Assembly: GCA_002007465.1 (NCBI GenBank)
Contig: LNAC01000348.1
Span: 988,269-1,052,268 of the forward strand
Length of the DNA: 64,000 bases
Reading direction: 5' to 3'
Source of the DNA: Ailurus styani
Taxonomy: Eukaryota > Chordata > Mammalia > Carnivora > Ailuridae
Position numbers and translations under genes: made by a program. Positions within the stretch are counted from its first letter, which is position 1. The number at the start of each line of letters is the position of its first letter. Below, one piece after another: positions 33,634-44,888 of the stretch. The notes under the pieces were generated by a model that was given only the letters and a program-made list of their open reading frames with translations, made no database searches and was not told the DNA's origin.

Positions 33634-33832
33634 GGGTGCCTGGGTGGCTCAGTGGGTTAAAGCCTCTGCCTTCAGCTCAGGTCATGATCTCAGCGTCCTT
33701 GGGATCCAGGCCCGCATTGGGCTCCCTGCTCGGCAGGGAGCCTGTTTCCTCCTTTTTCTCTCTGCCTGCCTCTCTGCCTACTTGTAATCTCTCTCTCTCT
33801 CTGTGTCAAATAAATAAATAAATAATCTTTTA
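33634..33832 (+). mobile_element. CAN SINE, young
   Basis: GGGTGCCTGGGTGGCTCAGTGGG head. Target duplication AAAAAAGTCTTCT before and AAAAAAGTTTTCT after. Confidence 0.96.
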
Positions 33833-34242
33833 AAAAAAAAGTTTTCTGCCATCTTGCTTTTGTGTCTTTACCTTTTCTCCTCCTTTCTAGAAATGTCACA
33901 TCATATCTTTTCATAACTTTTTTCTTTCTTTTTCTTTTAGTAACTTTTAACTGACCTCTAATCCAACCTCCCAAAAACTTTTCCAAAGTCAGTATTTTTC
34001 CCCACAGAATATTTTACATGTTTATATAAGGATTTTCCAATTACTTTATGGAAGCAATTTCATGACAATCCATTAAAAAAATAACCTAAACCTACAAAAA
34101 AATTCACTATTTCAATGACTCTAACAAACCAGCTTCTGTTATAGATGCACCACTTTTATGTATCACTAAGAAAAAAACCTGCCAATTGTGTCAGAATGCT
34201 TTCTTGCGAAGAATTACCTTATAATTACAGGAAATATTTTTT

Positions 34243-34437
34243 TTAAGATTTTATTTATTCATTTGACACAGAGAGAGAGATTACAAGTAGGCAGAGAGGC
34301 AGGCAGAGAGAGAGGAGAGAGGAGGAAGCGGGCTTCCTGCTGAGCAGAGAGCCCAATGCGGGCCTCCATCCCAGGACCCTGGGATCATGACCTGAGCCGA
34401 AAGCAGTGGCTTTAACCCACTGACCCACCCAGGCGCC
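34243..34437 (-). mobile_element. CAN SINE, young
   Basis: Antisense, full length. Target duplication CAGGAAATATTTTTT at 34228-34242 and 34438-34452. Confidence 0.97.
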
Positions 34438-34610
34438 CAGGAAATATTTTTTCAGACTTATCTAGATGGTCACTTTATGTCAGTGTTAATCATAAAGTGA
34501 GTAATAAAATCTGCTAGAAAATTCATATTCAAAGTTATCCAAATTCCAGAAACAAACAAACAAAAAACCCTTTTTTAAGGGGGAGGAGAGGCAGAGGGAG
34601 GAGAGTTTGA

Positions 34611-34809
34611 GGTTTTTTTTTTAAGGTTTTATTTATTTGAGAGAGAGGGAGAGGGTATATAAGCAGGGTGAGGGGAAGAGGGATAGGAAGACGTAAACTC
34701 CCACTAAGCGCAGAGCCCAACAAGGGGCTCAATCCAAGATCTCAAGATCGTGACCTGAGTCAAAATCAAAAGTTGGACGTTTAACCAACTAAGCCACCCA
34801 GGCATCCCC
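34611..34809 (-). mobile_element. CAN SINE, older
   Basis: 'ttttttttttaaggttttatttatttgagagagagggag...ccaactaagccacccaggcatcccc'. Text at 34575-34610 (AAGGGGGAGGAGAGGCAGAGGG) may be a remnant of another copy. Confidence 0.92.
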
Positions 34810-34973
34810 CCCAAAACACTCTGTATCTTTTGTATGATCCAAAATCCAACCAAAGATTTTTCAAAGCTATTGTCACGTCTATCTAGTTTCCTTAAAACTA
34901 ACGTAACCTTTACCCTTCAACCCTGACATTTATTTATGTTCAAAACATAGATATTACCTTAAAAATCCAAACC

Positions 34974-35350
34974 ACCTGGGGCAACTGGTTTGGCATCCAA
35001 CTCTTGGTTTTTTGTTTTTGTTTTTTTTTTAAAGATTTTTATTTATTTATTTCACAGAGGGAGAGAGATCACAAGGAGGCGGAGAGGCAGGCAGAGAGAG
35101 AGGGGGAAGCAGGCTCCCCGCTGAGCAGGGAGCCCAATGCGGGGCTGGATCCCAGGACCCTGAGATCATGACCTGAGCCGAAAGCAGAGGCTTTAACCCA
35201 CTGAGCCACCCAGGTGCCCCAACTCTTGGTTTTGACTCAGGTCATGGTCTCAGGTTGCTGGGCTCCACCCTGGAAGTCTATCTGAGATCTCCCTCCTTCT
35301 GTCCCTCCCCACCCTGCTCGTGCTCTTTCTCAAATAAATCTTTTTTTATA
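34974..35350 (+). mobile_element. CAN SINE, older, split by a minus SINE
   Basis: The head is damaged (ACCTGGGGCAACTGGTTTGGCATCCAACTCTTGG, to 35011). It resumes at 35220 with AACTCTTGGTTTTGACTCAGGTCATGG and ends in AAATAAATC. Confidence 0.88.
35012..35219 (-). mobile_element. CAN SINE, young, nested in a plus SINE
   Basis: Perfect target duplication CAACTCTTGGTTTT at 34998-35011 and 35220-35233, taken from the host SINE. Confidence 0.97.
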
Positions 35351-35908
35351 AATATATAAATAATAACAATAATAATAAAATAAAATCCAAACCAGTTGTC
35401 TTACAGAAAGTCCTATAAAATGGATTTGTCTGATTATTTCCTTATGACTAGATTCTGATTAAAGTGGCAGGAATACTATACAGGTAGTGCTGTGAACTTT
35501 CCACTGCAGGTGACACAGTATCTTTTAAGATAAGGCTCTATCATTATTTCCAGAATTTTCTTCCAAGCTGCTGGCACCAATTCTGTACATTTTGATGCTA
35601 GTGCTAACTTAATCTTACCAGAAAGTGTCACCCCCACAAAACTGTCTCAAGGCAAAACCCAGGACTCTATTCTTTCCTCAAATGGTCCATATATGATCTG
35701 TTAACAGCTTGCAATAATCCAGTTAAACCCCCAGCAAAAACAACCAAGTTCACAAGTACAAGGACTACTGCTCTGGCTAACAGCTTTTTAATTTTAAAAT
35801 GCATCCCAATTTCAGAAATGATAAAATGAAGGAGTGAGGAGGAAATTTCTTAGAACTGATTATATACACAGTATATAGGGAACACTTCTTGGTCTAAGGG
35901 CCCTGTAT
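35351..35908. other. Unclassified intronic sequence
   Basis: Short AATAAT simple repeat at 35360-35385; nothing else recognised. Confidence 0.4.
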
Positions 35909-36018
35909 TTTTTTTTCTTTTAAAGATTTTATTCATTCATTTGTGAGAGAGCGGGCAATAGCAGGGTAAAGGGGCAGAGGGAGAAGGAGAAGCAGACTCC
36001 CCGCTAAGCACGGAGCCT
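35909..36018 (-). mobile_element. CAN SINE lacking its tRNA-related half
   Basis: Poly-T and body to GCTAAGCACGGAGCC, then it stops. The 5' half is missing. TCTAAGGGCCCTGTA (from about 35893) and TCTAAGAGTCCTTTA (from about 36019) look like its target duplication, so the 5' truncation probably arose at insertion. Confidence 0.85.
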
Positions 36019-36397
36019 TCTAAGAGTCCTTTAAAAAAAAATGTTAATGCTAATAGGAAGAATTTAAAATGTCAAGTATTAACACCTATAACAGGAAGAG
36101 TTTTATATACCATAAAGTACACAAAACATCTACTTTGCTGAAGGCCAACCTAAGGTTTGGTTGGTTTGAAACCTGAGAAACTTTCCAGGAGGAATCCATA
36201 ATCATTCTGTGGAGAGGAATGAGAGGATGAGGGGAAGAAAAGAGCACACAGGCCAAATGCTGGTTCACTACTGACAAATAAACCTATTAAGCATGGAGTC
36301 ATGAGGATTAGGGTAGGCATATGCTCAGTACCCAGCTAGCACTGAAAGGATATAATTTTCTCCAACACAATTCCCATTTCAAAAAAAGTGAAAAATA
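36019..36397. other. Unclassified intronic sequence
   Basis: Nothing recognised on either strand. Confidence 0.4.
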
Positions 36398-36587
36398 GGG
36401 CGCCTGGGTGGCTCAGTGGGTTAAAGCCTCTGCTTTTGGCTCAGGTCATGATCTCAGGGTCCTGGGATTGAGGCCCGCATCGGGCTCTCTGCTCAGCAGG
36501 GAGCCTGCTTCCTCCTCTCTCTCTGCCTGCCTCTCTGCCTACTTATGATCTCTCTCCCTCTGTGAAGTAAATAAATAAAATCTTTTA
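36398..36587 (+). mobile_element. CAN SINE, young
   Basis: Perfect 17-bp target duplication AAAAAAAGTGAAAAATA at 36381-36397 and 36588-36604. Confidence 0.98.
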
Positions 36588-36764
36588 AAAAAAAGTGAAA
36601 AATAAATAAAAAGGAATCCTTCCAGGTTATGGCAAATATCCAGCAAAAAGAACAAACTGCGAAACAACTGAGTTTGAAACCTAGTTACTGTTAGCATTAG
36701 AACAGCTCCTCCTACCATCTCCCACTTAAGCAACTGTGAACAGGCCAATGAGCTTCCAGCAAAA

Positions 36765-36822
36765 GTCTCACTCCCCCTACTTGTGCTCTCTGTCAAATAA
36801 ATAAAATCTTTAAAAAAAAAAC
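36765..36822 (+). mobile_element. CAN SINE 3' fragment
   Basis: 'ctcactccccctacttgtgctctctgtcaaataaataaaatctttaaaaaaaaa' is only the 3' third of a SINE. Weak flank similarity (ACAGGCCAATG / ACAGGCTTAATG) fits a 5'-truncated insertion. Confidence 0.75.
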
Positions 36823-36890
36823 TTATTTTTTAAAAACAGGCTTAATGGAAGAACTGTAAGAAACCAGTTTTCAAAAGAGCAACTACTTTT

Positions 36891-37077
36891 TTTTTTAAAG
36901 ATTTTATTTATTTATTTGACAGAGAGAGATTACAAGTAGGCAGAGAGGCAGGCAGAGAGAGGAGGAAGCAGGCTCCCCGCTGAGCAGAGAACCTGATGCG
37001 GGCCTCAATCCCAGGACCCTGAGATCATGACCTGAGCCGAAGGCAGAGGCTTTAACCCACTGAGCCACCCAGACGCC
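36891..37077 (-). mobile_element. CAN SINE, young, in the T-tract of the next SINE
   Basis: Antisense copy ending CCACCCAGACGCC. Target duplication CTACTTTTTTTT on both sides comes from the neighbour's poly-T end. Confidence 0.95.
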
Positions 37078-37081
37078 CTAC

Positions 37082-37253
37082 TTTTTTTTTTTAAAGATTT
37101 TATTTATTTGAGAGAGAAAGAAAATGAGCATGAGAGAACACAAGCAGGGGAGAAACAGAAGCAGGCTCCGAGGAGAAGGGCTGGATTCTAGGACCCTGGA
37201 ATCATGACCCAAACTGAAGGAGCAGTTTAACCAACTGAGCTACCCAGGTGCCC
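37082..37253 (-). mobile_element. CAN SINE, older
   Basis: Antisense copy ending GAGCTACCCAGGTGCCC. Its target duplication AAGAGCAACTAC (36875-36886) and AAGAGGAACTAC (from about 37254) brackets both SINEs. Confidence 0.92.
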
Positions 37254-37269
37254 CAAGAGGAACTACATT

Positions 37270-37375
37270 TAAACACATTTAAGTTACACATTTAAGTATT
37301 ATTAAATGTGTAACATTTACATTAATGTTTACACTAACATCTAAGTTACACATTTAAGTACTACTGACAGAATAT
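37270..37375. repeat. Short local duplication
   Basis: AAGTTACACATTTAAGTA occurs at about 37281 and 37343 with AT-rich relatives between, a small tandem-like duplication in otherwise unclassified DNA. Confidence 0.7.
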
Positions 37376-37429
37376 ATTCCATACTTAGTCCAAGACACTA
37401 GCTTCCTTCCATTAACTTCATGTTAACTA

Positions 37430-37870
37430 ATTATATTCTCATATAATCTTCTTTCTTAAAAGAATTACATCGAGAGGGGTGGTGAGTGTGGGGAGGTGAT
37501 GGGGATTAAGAAGTACATTTGTTTTTCTAGGAGTTTTGTGGGTTGTTTTTTTTTCTTGAAGATTTTATTTATTTTAGAGAGAAAGCCCATGCATGGGGGG
37601 AGAGAAGGGCGGGGGAGGGGGGAGGAGAGAATTTCAGGCCAACTCAACAATAAGTGTGGAACCCGACACAGGCTCAATCCCACCACTCTGAAATCACCAC
37701 CTGAGCCAAAACCATGAGGAGGATGCTCAACCGACTAAGCCACTGAGATGCCCCAAGAAGTGCACTTTGTGATGAGCACCAGGTGTTGTATGAAGTGTTG
37801 AATCACTATACTGTATGCCTGAAACTAATATTATACTATATGTTAATTAACTGGAATTAAAATAAAAACT
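37430..37870 (+). mobile_element. L1 3' end, split by a SINE
   Basis: Left part 'gagaggggtggtgagtgtggggaggtgatggggattaagaag'. Right part 'gatgagcaccaggtgttgtatgaagtgttgaatcactatactgtatgcctgaaactaatattatactatatgttaattaactgg' plus an A-rich end, the carnivore L1 terminus. Confidence 0.82.
37523..37754 (-). mobile_element. CAN SINE, older, inside an L1 3' UTR
   Basis: Antisense copy ending CCACTGAGATGCCCC. Target duplication AAGAAGTACATTTGT (37508-37522) and AAGAAGTGCACTTTGT (from 37755). Confidence 0.9.
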
Positions 37871-37889
37871 TAAAAAATAATTCAATTAA

Positions 37890-38230
37890 AAGAGCCATTG
37901 TGATCAAGCGTGTATGTTGGCCAAGCACTTTCACATACTGCTGGAGGGTCCAATTGGACAACATGTATAACAATTCTTTAAAATGCGTATTTTCTTCACT
38001 TCTCGGAATTTACCCCCCAAAAATAAAAGTTCAAGTGCAAAAACCAAGCAAACAAACAAAAAAACACTGTTTAAGGATATCCAACCACCTTTGTTTATAA
38101 TCACAAGAAAAAGAAAGAATCTAAATGACCAATGACAGGCGATTAAAAAAAAAATTCCTATACTAGAATGCTATGTAGTCAATAAAAGTGACAGATACTT
38201 ACCAACAGGTAAAATGTGTTAAGTCAGGGT
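37890..38230 (+). mobile_element. Old L1 ORF2 C-terminal fragment
   Basis: 'cactttcacatactgctggagggtccaattgg', 'aaggatatccaaccacctttgtttataatcac', 'atgctatgtagtcaataaaag' follow the decayed L1 order. Confidence 0.6.
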
Positions 38231-38234
38231 TCAA

Positions 38235-38620
38235 ACTGGGAAGCAGAGCCACTAAGACTAGAAGAATTAATTATAGAATTTTACCTTACACAGTTACAGA
38301 AATAGCTGGGAAACTTGAGATAGTCTATAAGGGAAGTGGGAGGATCAGAAAGTCATCAATCAATTTGAGAAACCAAACACACCCAGCTGAAGAAATGGGA
38401 CTGCAAAGGAAATGCTCCTGGGGAGGTCTGGGAAGCTATGCTTCTGGAGGTCTCTTACCAGCTGAGGGGCCTAATGCCGCTGTTGACCAAAATGTCAGCA
38501 ACCAAAAAAAAAAAGAGCTACATGCAGAGCAAAAGAGACCAAGGTCAAGCTGGAATCCACCAACACCTCTGTGCCTCTTACTACATCTAACCACAAAAAC
38601 CTTTAGAGGTTAATGAATGT
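38235..38620. other. Unclassified, probably an old interspersed repeat
   Basis: 'caaactgggaagcagagccactaagac...gaagctatgcttctggaggtctcttaccagctgaggggcctaatgccgctgttgaccaaaatg' seems familiar as an old mammalian repeat, but I cannot name it. The plus-strand frame at 38188-38613 (141 codons) has no domain I recognise. Confidence 0.35.
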
Positions 38621-38905
38621 TGCTTAAACAAATTCTCTTTCAGCCAATTTTAACCCACAACCATACAGGGAAGGAACCCTACTACACAACTATGAGATAC
38701 ATAGTTTCAACTTAAGTAAACTGAAATAATACAAATCACCACAGCACCCTCTGTCAATATGGTATATGTACGAACCTCTTTCATCATATTTAACTCCTGA
38801 AGATAATAGCAAAAACATGCTTTAGTCTAACATGATACACTTATCCTCTGACAACCAAAATGATTCTATCTCCCCAAAAGAGAATACAATGCCTACTTTC
38901 TCTTT

Positions 38906-39127
38906 TTTTTTTTTTTAAAGATTTTATTTATTCATTTGACAGAGAGAGAGAGAGAGATTACAAGTAGGCAGAGAGGCAGGCAGAGAGGCAGGCAGAGAGA
39001 GAGGAGAGAGGAGGAAGCGGGCTCCCTGCTGAGCAGAGAGCCCGATATGGGCCTCGATCCCAGGACCCTGGGGCCATGACCTGAGCCGAAGGCAGCGGCT
39101 TTAACCCACTGAGCCACCCAGGTGCCC
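38906..39127 (-). mobile_element. CAN SINE, young
   Basis: Antisense, with an internal duplicated GGCAGAGAGGCA unit. Target duplication CCTACTTTCTCTTT at 38892-38905 and 39128-39141. Confidence 0.97.
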
Positions 39128-39339
39128 CCTACTTTCTCTTTGAGTAATGTTCATTTCTTTTCTAGTTGGCTGAGCTGTACTTTCCCTTTGATACCCTGTA
39201 ACTTAAATACTGAAATATTAGGTTAACCACTATTAACAGACCTAAAGTTAAATATAAGAGAACTGGGGAGAGAGGAGAAAAAGAATAGCTTAATATATAC
39301 ACAAATTTTAAGGTACAGAACAAATACTCATAAATACTA

Positions 39340-41040
39340 GAGTTTTCATTCTGTAACTGGTCATGAGGTCATAGCTGGTATTTATAATGTTCTTTCACTA
39401 TCTATCACATATTCCATTTGCCTTCAGCAATCATCTCATCTGGTTGTTATTCCTTGCCTGGTATGCTGACTCAAACCACTCCCATTAGCAGCCCTGGTGT
39501 ATTCAATTGTTTTAGTATTCCATTAACTTTTATCATAGGACATGGAAGTAATAAGAGGCACTCCATATGATCTCCAGCACTCCATGCATAATCCTCTTTA
39601 CCACTGTATAGCAGCAACCCAATTTCCACTTTGGAGTCAGACTCAATCACCCTAACCAATACAGTAATCTTTTGCTTTGCCTATAAATTCACTGGCATGA
39701 GAAAACCAAAGTGGCCAGGTACTCAACTTCCAGTTCAACAAAACCAAAGCTGTGTTCCCCCTAAATTCCTCCCTAAATCAGCATACCCCAGAGCTGTGAG
39801 AAAAGAAGCAAAAATTTTGCTAGTAGACCATTAGGGGTAATAGGAAGAGGAATTCACTCCATGTCAACCTCTTACTTCCCTAATCTATGAATGCTGGCTA
39901 CAGAAGAAATACCACCACACACTGGTGGCTGATTCAGAGACTGGGCCACATCTGAGAGAACATTACCCCAGCACCATACAGGAACTACCACCAACTGGTG
40001 CAATGAGTTTTCAAAAGAACATTTCACTGTTGTAACAATTCAGCTGCTTCAGGGTAGTGGGGAACATGGTAAAATCAGAAATTCCATGAACATGAGCCCA
40101 ATGCCACCTTTTACTGGCTGTAAAATGAGCTGCCTGGTCAAAAGCAACATGATATGGGGGCGCCTGGGTGGCTCAGTTGGTCCTGACTCTTCCTTTCAGC
40201 ACACTGGGGCTCCCTGCTGAGTGTGGAGGCTCCTCCAGATTCTTTCTCCCTCTCCCTCTGCCCTTCCCTGCTCGCATGCATGAGCTCACGCTAATAAATT
40301 AATAAATAAAACCTTAAAAAAAAAAGGCAATGTTATATGAAATACCAGAGGAATGATGCTATCTCAAGGGATTCAGTGTCTGGGCTCTGTTATTAGCAAG
40401 GTGGTCATTCAGTAGTAGTGGGAGCCAGGTTGGTCTTGGTGAATGGAAGTCCACATTGCTGAACATATGCACACACAACCTCCATGCCTGCCACCCTGGC
40501 ATCTCTTTCATGAGCCCACTGACCAATAATAGAGGTAGATGAGGAAAGAGGCTAGAATCCAGAGGTTATACCTCACACACTTGATTATTAAGATCCTACT
40601 CTGCTGCGGCTACTTTGATCGGCATTCACAATGAACGCAAACGTTAGCGAATGCCCATTCAGAAGCATATCTACATTTCTATTCCCCATACTTCCAATTA
40701 TGTTCTTTCCAGGTTTGTAATGAATAAGCCCAAGAACTGCTACTGCCATGAGTCAGAACGGATTTACATCTCTAACCATCTCTCTTTCCACGCAAAATAA
40801 ATAAGTAGGTACACTGATCAAAGTTCTACTCATCACGAGAATTTCCCTTCACCACTATCCTTCTGGGTCACTCCTGATTGTGGCTACAGTGCTATAAATA
40901 TCCATCTTCATTCAGGTAGTACCAGCATATGACACAAAACCATCTGTAAACTCGGCCTAAGTTTTCTTCCTCAATCAGTTGAAACTCCTTATGAGACCAC
41001 AGGTATCGGTTGAGAGTGAAGAAGCAAAGAAAATATGTAT
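39340..41040 (-). mobile_element. Decayed ERVL pol segment (integrase and dUTPase regions), antisense
   Basis: The minus-strand frame at 39471-39659 contains VIESDSKVEIGLLL and LPCPMIKVNGIL, matching the C-terminal part of the dUTPase that ERVL-class retroviruses carry after integrase. Further along (39940-40150, read on minus) the text fits the ERVL integrase catalytic-core region. Order on minus is integrase then dUTPase, as in ERVL. Every domain is broken by stops and frameshifts, and one SINE (40157-40322) interrupts it. No flanking LTR pair was recognised. It is an old, inert fossil. Confidence 0.7.
40157..40322 (+). mobile_element. CAN SINE, inside the ERVL segment
   Basis: GGGGGCGCCTGGGTGGCTCAGTTGG with a shortened middle. 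Flanks AAAGCAACATGATATG and AAAGGCAATGTTATATG are the target duplication. Confidence 0.93.
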
Positions 41041-41081
41041 ATTCAGTAAGAAAGCAGGTTACAAAATGACTATGTAACTTT

Positions 41082-41243
41082 TTTTTAATGATTCTATTTA
41101 TTTGAAAGAGAGAAAAAGTGTGTGTGTGTGAGAGAGAGTAGGGAGAGGTGCAAAGTGAAAGGGAAAGAGAATCTCAAGCAGACTCCACACTGAGTGTGGA
41201 GCTCAAAGCAGTTGGACACTTAACTGAGCCACAGAGAAACCCC
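41082..41243 (-). mobile_element. CAN SINE, older
   Basis: Poly-T, AATGATTCTATTTATTTG, a (TG)n run, ending GAGCCACAGAGAAACCCC. Divergent. Confidence 0.85.
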
Positions 41244-41276
41244 AAATACCTGGATTTTTAAAAAGAAATCTGTACA

Positions 41277-41700
41277 GGGGTGCCTGAGTGGCTCAGTCAG
41301 TTAAGCAGTCAACTCTTGGCTTGGGCTCAGGTCATGATCTCAGGGTCATGAGATCCAGCCCCTAGACAAGCTCTGCACTCAGCAGAGTCTGCATGAGATT
41401 CTCTGCCCCTCAGTCCACTTGTACCACACTCTCTCTAAAATAAAAATAAATAAAATCTGGGCGCCTGGGTGGCTCAGTGGGTTAAAGCCTCTGCTTTCGG
41501 CTCAGGTCATGATCTCAGCGTCCTGGGATCGAGGCCCGCATCGGGCTCTCTGCTCAGCAGGGAGCCTGCTTCCTCCTCTCCCTGTCTCTCTGCCTGCCTC
41601 TCTGCCTCCTTGTAATCTCTCTCTCTCTGTGTCAAATAAATAAATAAATAAAATTTTTAAAAATTAAATAAATAAATAAATAAATAAATAAAATCTTTAA
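41277..41700 (+). mobile_element. CAN SINE, older, tail interrupted by a young SINE
   Basis: GGGGTGCCTGAGTGGCTCAGTCAGTTAAGCAGTCAACTCTTGG to AAATAAATAAAATCT at 41458. The AATAAATAAAATCTTTAAA after the nested SINE completes its tail. Confidence 0.92.
41459..41682 (+). mobile_element. CAN SINE, young, nested in a SINE tail
   Basis: GGGCGCCTGGGTGGCTCAGTGGGTTAAAGCC, ending in a long (AATA)n stretch. The duplicated target is AATAAATAAAATCT. Confidence 0.96.
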
Positions 41701-42560
41701 AATATATGTATATGTTATATATATTTAGATAAATATAAAATATAAAAATAAAATATATGTATTTATTTATATTACTAGACAGATATCCCTAGATAATGAG
41801 ATATGGGTGATTTTTAATATTCTTTGCATTTTTTTCTGTATCCAATTCTTTCAATGATCATCATTTCAAAAATCAGAAATTATTTTTACTAAGAAAATTC
41901 TTTTTATATACTCTTAATGAAAAAAAAAACACAATACATAGCTTTGTATATAGTGTGACCTAATTTTGTTTGGTATAATTAAACACCTATGCAAACTAAC
42001 CAGATTTTGAGAGAAGACAGACCAGCATTATTTATGATTACATCAGGATTATATATAACAATTTATGTTTTCATCTTCATTCTTCTGTGGAATTTCCAAA
42101 TGTTCTACAATCACCATATAACATTTTTACTGCAACCAGCTTACAGACACTAGGAAACTAAAAATAAGGCTAATAATAGCTCACTACCATCCCATGAAAC
42201 AGAAAAGGGAAAACCGAAAGAACTTGAATCTTTGATAATACTAAAGCTAAAGAAATTAGCCAATCCTGGGAAAACCCTACTTTGGAATTTCTTTTCATAT
42301 AAAATAATACATGTTCCTTATTGTTTAAGCCTGAATTCTTTTTTATTAACTACAGCCAAATGCATGCTTAATAATTTTTATATAGGAGGGGGCAGAGTAC
42401 ATTCCAAAAAAAGGGTTTTGGTTAAACTTGAAAGTAACAACTTAACACTAATTCTCATCATACAGACAAAAAATCTGCTAGGGTAACTCCCAAATTACCA
42501 AGCCCATTTGCTAAACTCGTCCACGAATTTATAGCTGATTGCGTTACTCATTAAAATGTT
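41700..42560. other. Unclassified AT-rich intronic sequence
   Basis: TA-rich simple stretch 41700-41770; nothing else recognised. The 84-codon frame at 42232 has no family. Confidence 0.4.
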
Positions 42561-42566
42561 ATCTGA

Positions 42567-42727
42567 GGGGCACCTCAGTGGTGTAGTAGGTTGAGCATCT
42601 GACTCTTGGTTTTGCCTCAGGGCATGATCTCAGCACAGAGTCGATTAAGATTCTCACTGCCTCTCCCTTTGGCCCTCCCCTTCTCTTTCTCTCTCTCTCA
42701 AATAAATAACTCTTTTTTTTTTTTCCT
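42567..42727 (+). mobile_element. CAN SINE, older
   Basis: GGGGCACCTCAGTGGTGTAGTAGGTTGAGC head with a shortened middle. Flanks AAAATGTTATCTGA / TTAATGTTATCTGG. Confidence 0.9.
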
Positions 42728-42738
42728 TAATGTTATCT

Positions 42739-42922
42739 GGGAGCACCTGAGTGGTTTAGTCAGTTAAGGTCCCAGTGTCCTGGAATTGAGACCCACAACG
42801 GGCTCCCTGCTCAGTGGAGGGCCTGCGAGATTCTCTCTCTCCCTCTACTGTTCCGCCCTGCTTGTGTGTGCACATGAGCTCTCTCTCTGTCAAATAAATA
42901 AATGAAATCTTTAAAAAAAGTA
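42739..42922 (+). mobile_element. CAN SINE, intermediate, adjacent to the previous
   Basis: GGGAGCACCTGAGTGGTTTAGTCAGTTAAGG. Flanks AATGTTATCTG and AAGTATTATCTG show the same target region was used twice. Confidence 0.9.
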
Positions 42923-42980
42923 TTATCTGAGAAATCAGTCTAATGTGCCCTTCACACAAAGCAATTATATATATATATAT

Positions 42981-43182
42981 TTTTTTTTTTTTTAGATTTT
43001 ATTTATTTATTTGACCCAGAGTGAGAGAGAGATTACAAGTAGGCAGAGAGGCAGGCAGAGAGAGGGGGAAGCAGGCTCCCCGCTGAGCAGGGAGCCCGAT
43101 GCGGGCCTCGATCCCAGGACCCTGAGATCATGACCTGAGCCGAAAGCAGAGGCTTTAACCCACTGAGCCACCCAGGCACCCC
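42981..43182 (-). mobile_element. CAN SINE, young
   Basis: Antisense copy after a (TA)n run, ending GAGCCACCCAGGCACCCC. Confidence 0.96.
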
Positions 43183-43224
43183 CAAAATATACTCTTGATA
43201 GTAATACTTTTAACGGCTATATAT

Positions 43225-43400
43225 TTAGTTTCCAAAGTACTTTCACACAGTAAACTAAGTAGACATCCCGGTTTCACAGATAAGGGCACGATATAAAGCT
43301 CAGAGATACTAATTTGTCCAAGTACCCTCTAACGAGTAAATAGAGGAGTGAGGACTAGAACCCAGGTCTGCATCTTCGTCCAGTGGTCTTTACACAGCTC
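43225..43400 (-). mobile_element. MIR element, antisense
   Basis: 'catcccggtttcacagataagggcacgatataaagctcagagatactaatttgtccaagtac...gaggactagaacccaggtctgcatc' matches antisense MIR in order. Confidence 0.8.
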
Positions 43401-43479
43401 CTACTCTTGTCACATGAACTTAAGGGACTGAAATTTTATTTCCAACATTCTGAAAAACAGAAGCAGCTTGGCGATCAGA

Positions 43480-43730
43480 AAGAAGGACAAAGAGCAAAAG
43501 ATAGTGTTCAAAGCAGAATGTAATGAACAAGAACATTAGCTTGGAGGTGAGCAAACTTCAGCAGTCAGCAAGCAAAAGGGGGAAATACACCACAAGGCTA
43601 GAGAAATCCTACAAGCCCTTGAGGAATTTGGACTTCATCCTGAGGCTACAAGGGAGCCACAGAAGAATTTTCAGAAGAAAAGGCATGAACTAGTTTTTTT
43701 GGCTTTAGAAAGAGCACTTCAGGTGCAGTT
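43480..43730 (-). mobile_element. L2-like fossil, antisense
   Basis: 'gcaaaagggggaaatacaccacaaggctagag...ccttgaggaatttggacttcatcctgaggctacaagggagccac' resembles antisense L2 ('aaggactttggattttattctga'). Confidence 0.5.
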
Positions 43731-43849
43731 TTATAAAGTGGACTGGGAAAACAGAAGACAAGAATGGAGACAGGAATTCTGTTGTAATACGTACTCTGAA
43801 CCACATACAAGAAAGGCATCTATCTTTATGTTAAATAGAATAACTTTAG

Positions 43850-44888
43850 AATTTAGAATAACTTGCAATGCAGAAAAAGAAATTTGGTGAGGTTAAGAAA
43901 TTTGCCCAAAGTACCACCGTTAGGAAAACAGAACCCCACTGACTCCCAGTCTATAATTCTAAGACAGAACAAAATACAATTCTAATGTGTCAGAGTGAAA
44001 CTACTAAAGTAATTCCTCTAAGCTTAACCACTCCAAGTCATCATTAACTAATTTGTACACCAAATGAATTCTAATTAACTGGAAGGGAAGAGAATAGAGA
44101 AAGCTGACTTTCTCAGGGCAGCTGAGAATGTTTTTGATCTACAAAACAATTAATGCTCTGAATCAGAGGTTCTTTAAAGGAGAAAAGCAAAAATTAAACA
44201 TTTAACACTTTCTCAAGTTATTCCTCACTAAAGTAACAAATTCACATCTTTAATTCATCCTCAAATAAATGTGACTCTGTTAGTAAATTACTTAAGGACT
44301 ATAATGCATCGTTTTGTAAACTATTAGGTAAGGTGGTAGTTAATACTGTCACAATCAGTACTACCCTTAATTAACTGACTTGAGAACAACAAAGTACTTC
44401 TGCTTTAAAAAAAAAAAAAAGGTCCTATAAATACCAACAAAAGTACCTTGTCCTACCACTGACTCTATTTCCTCACTTATACCAGCTTACAACAGTCTCA
44501 CAGAATCAGTCGTGGCCATCTCCATCCTAGTGATTCATTAACCACATTTTCCAAACCAAAAATCAGGACCAGTATGATACTATCTGACAAATTATATTTA
44601 CCCTGATTTCTTAACCTGTTATATAAAAGTATGAGAATTATAAAAGTATAAGAATAAACCTTTACTGAAATCAACTGAATTTTGTAAGTTACAGCCATCC
44701 CAAAAAGAGATGTAGAATCATTTGTATAGCTATTCCAAAAAATCTAAGATATGAAGAGAGATGTTCTTCTGTTCACATGGATCAGTTATAAAATAGAAAG
44801 ACACAAAAAAGAAGAAATACTTCATTAGTAAATTACCAGATACTGAATCCAAACCAAATAATTTAACTAGTTAGAAATCTAAATGCCA
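43850..44888. other. Mostly unclassified intronic sequence
   Basis: 'gaggttaagaaatttgcccaaagtaccaccgttagg' (43890-43925) is MIR-like. An A-run is at 44406-44420. Nothing else recognised. Confidence 0.35.

Noticed and set aside
38188..38613. 141-codon frame possibly coding
   Set aside because: No domain recognised. The sequence resembles an old interspersed repeat and runs through an A-tract (KKK); no splice or start context.
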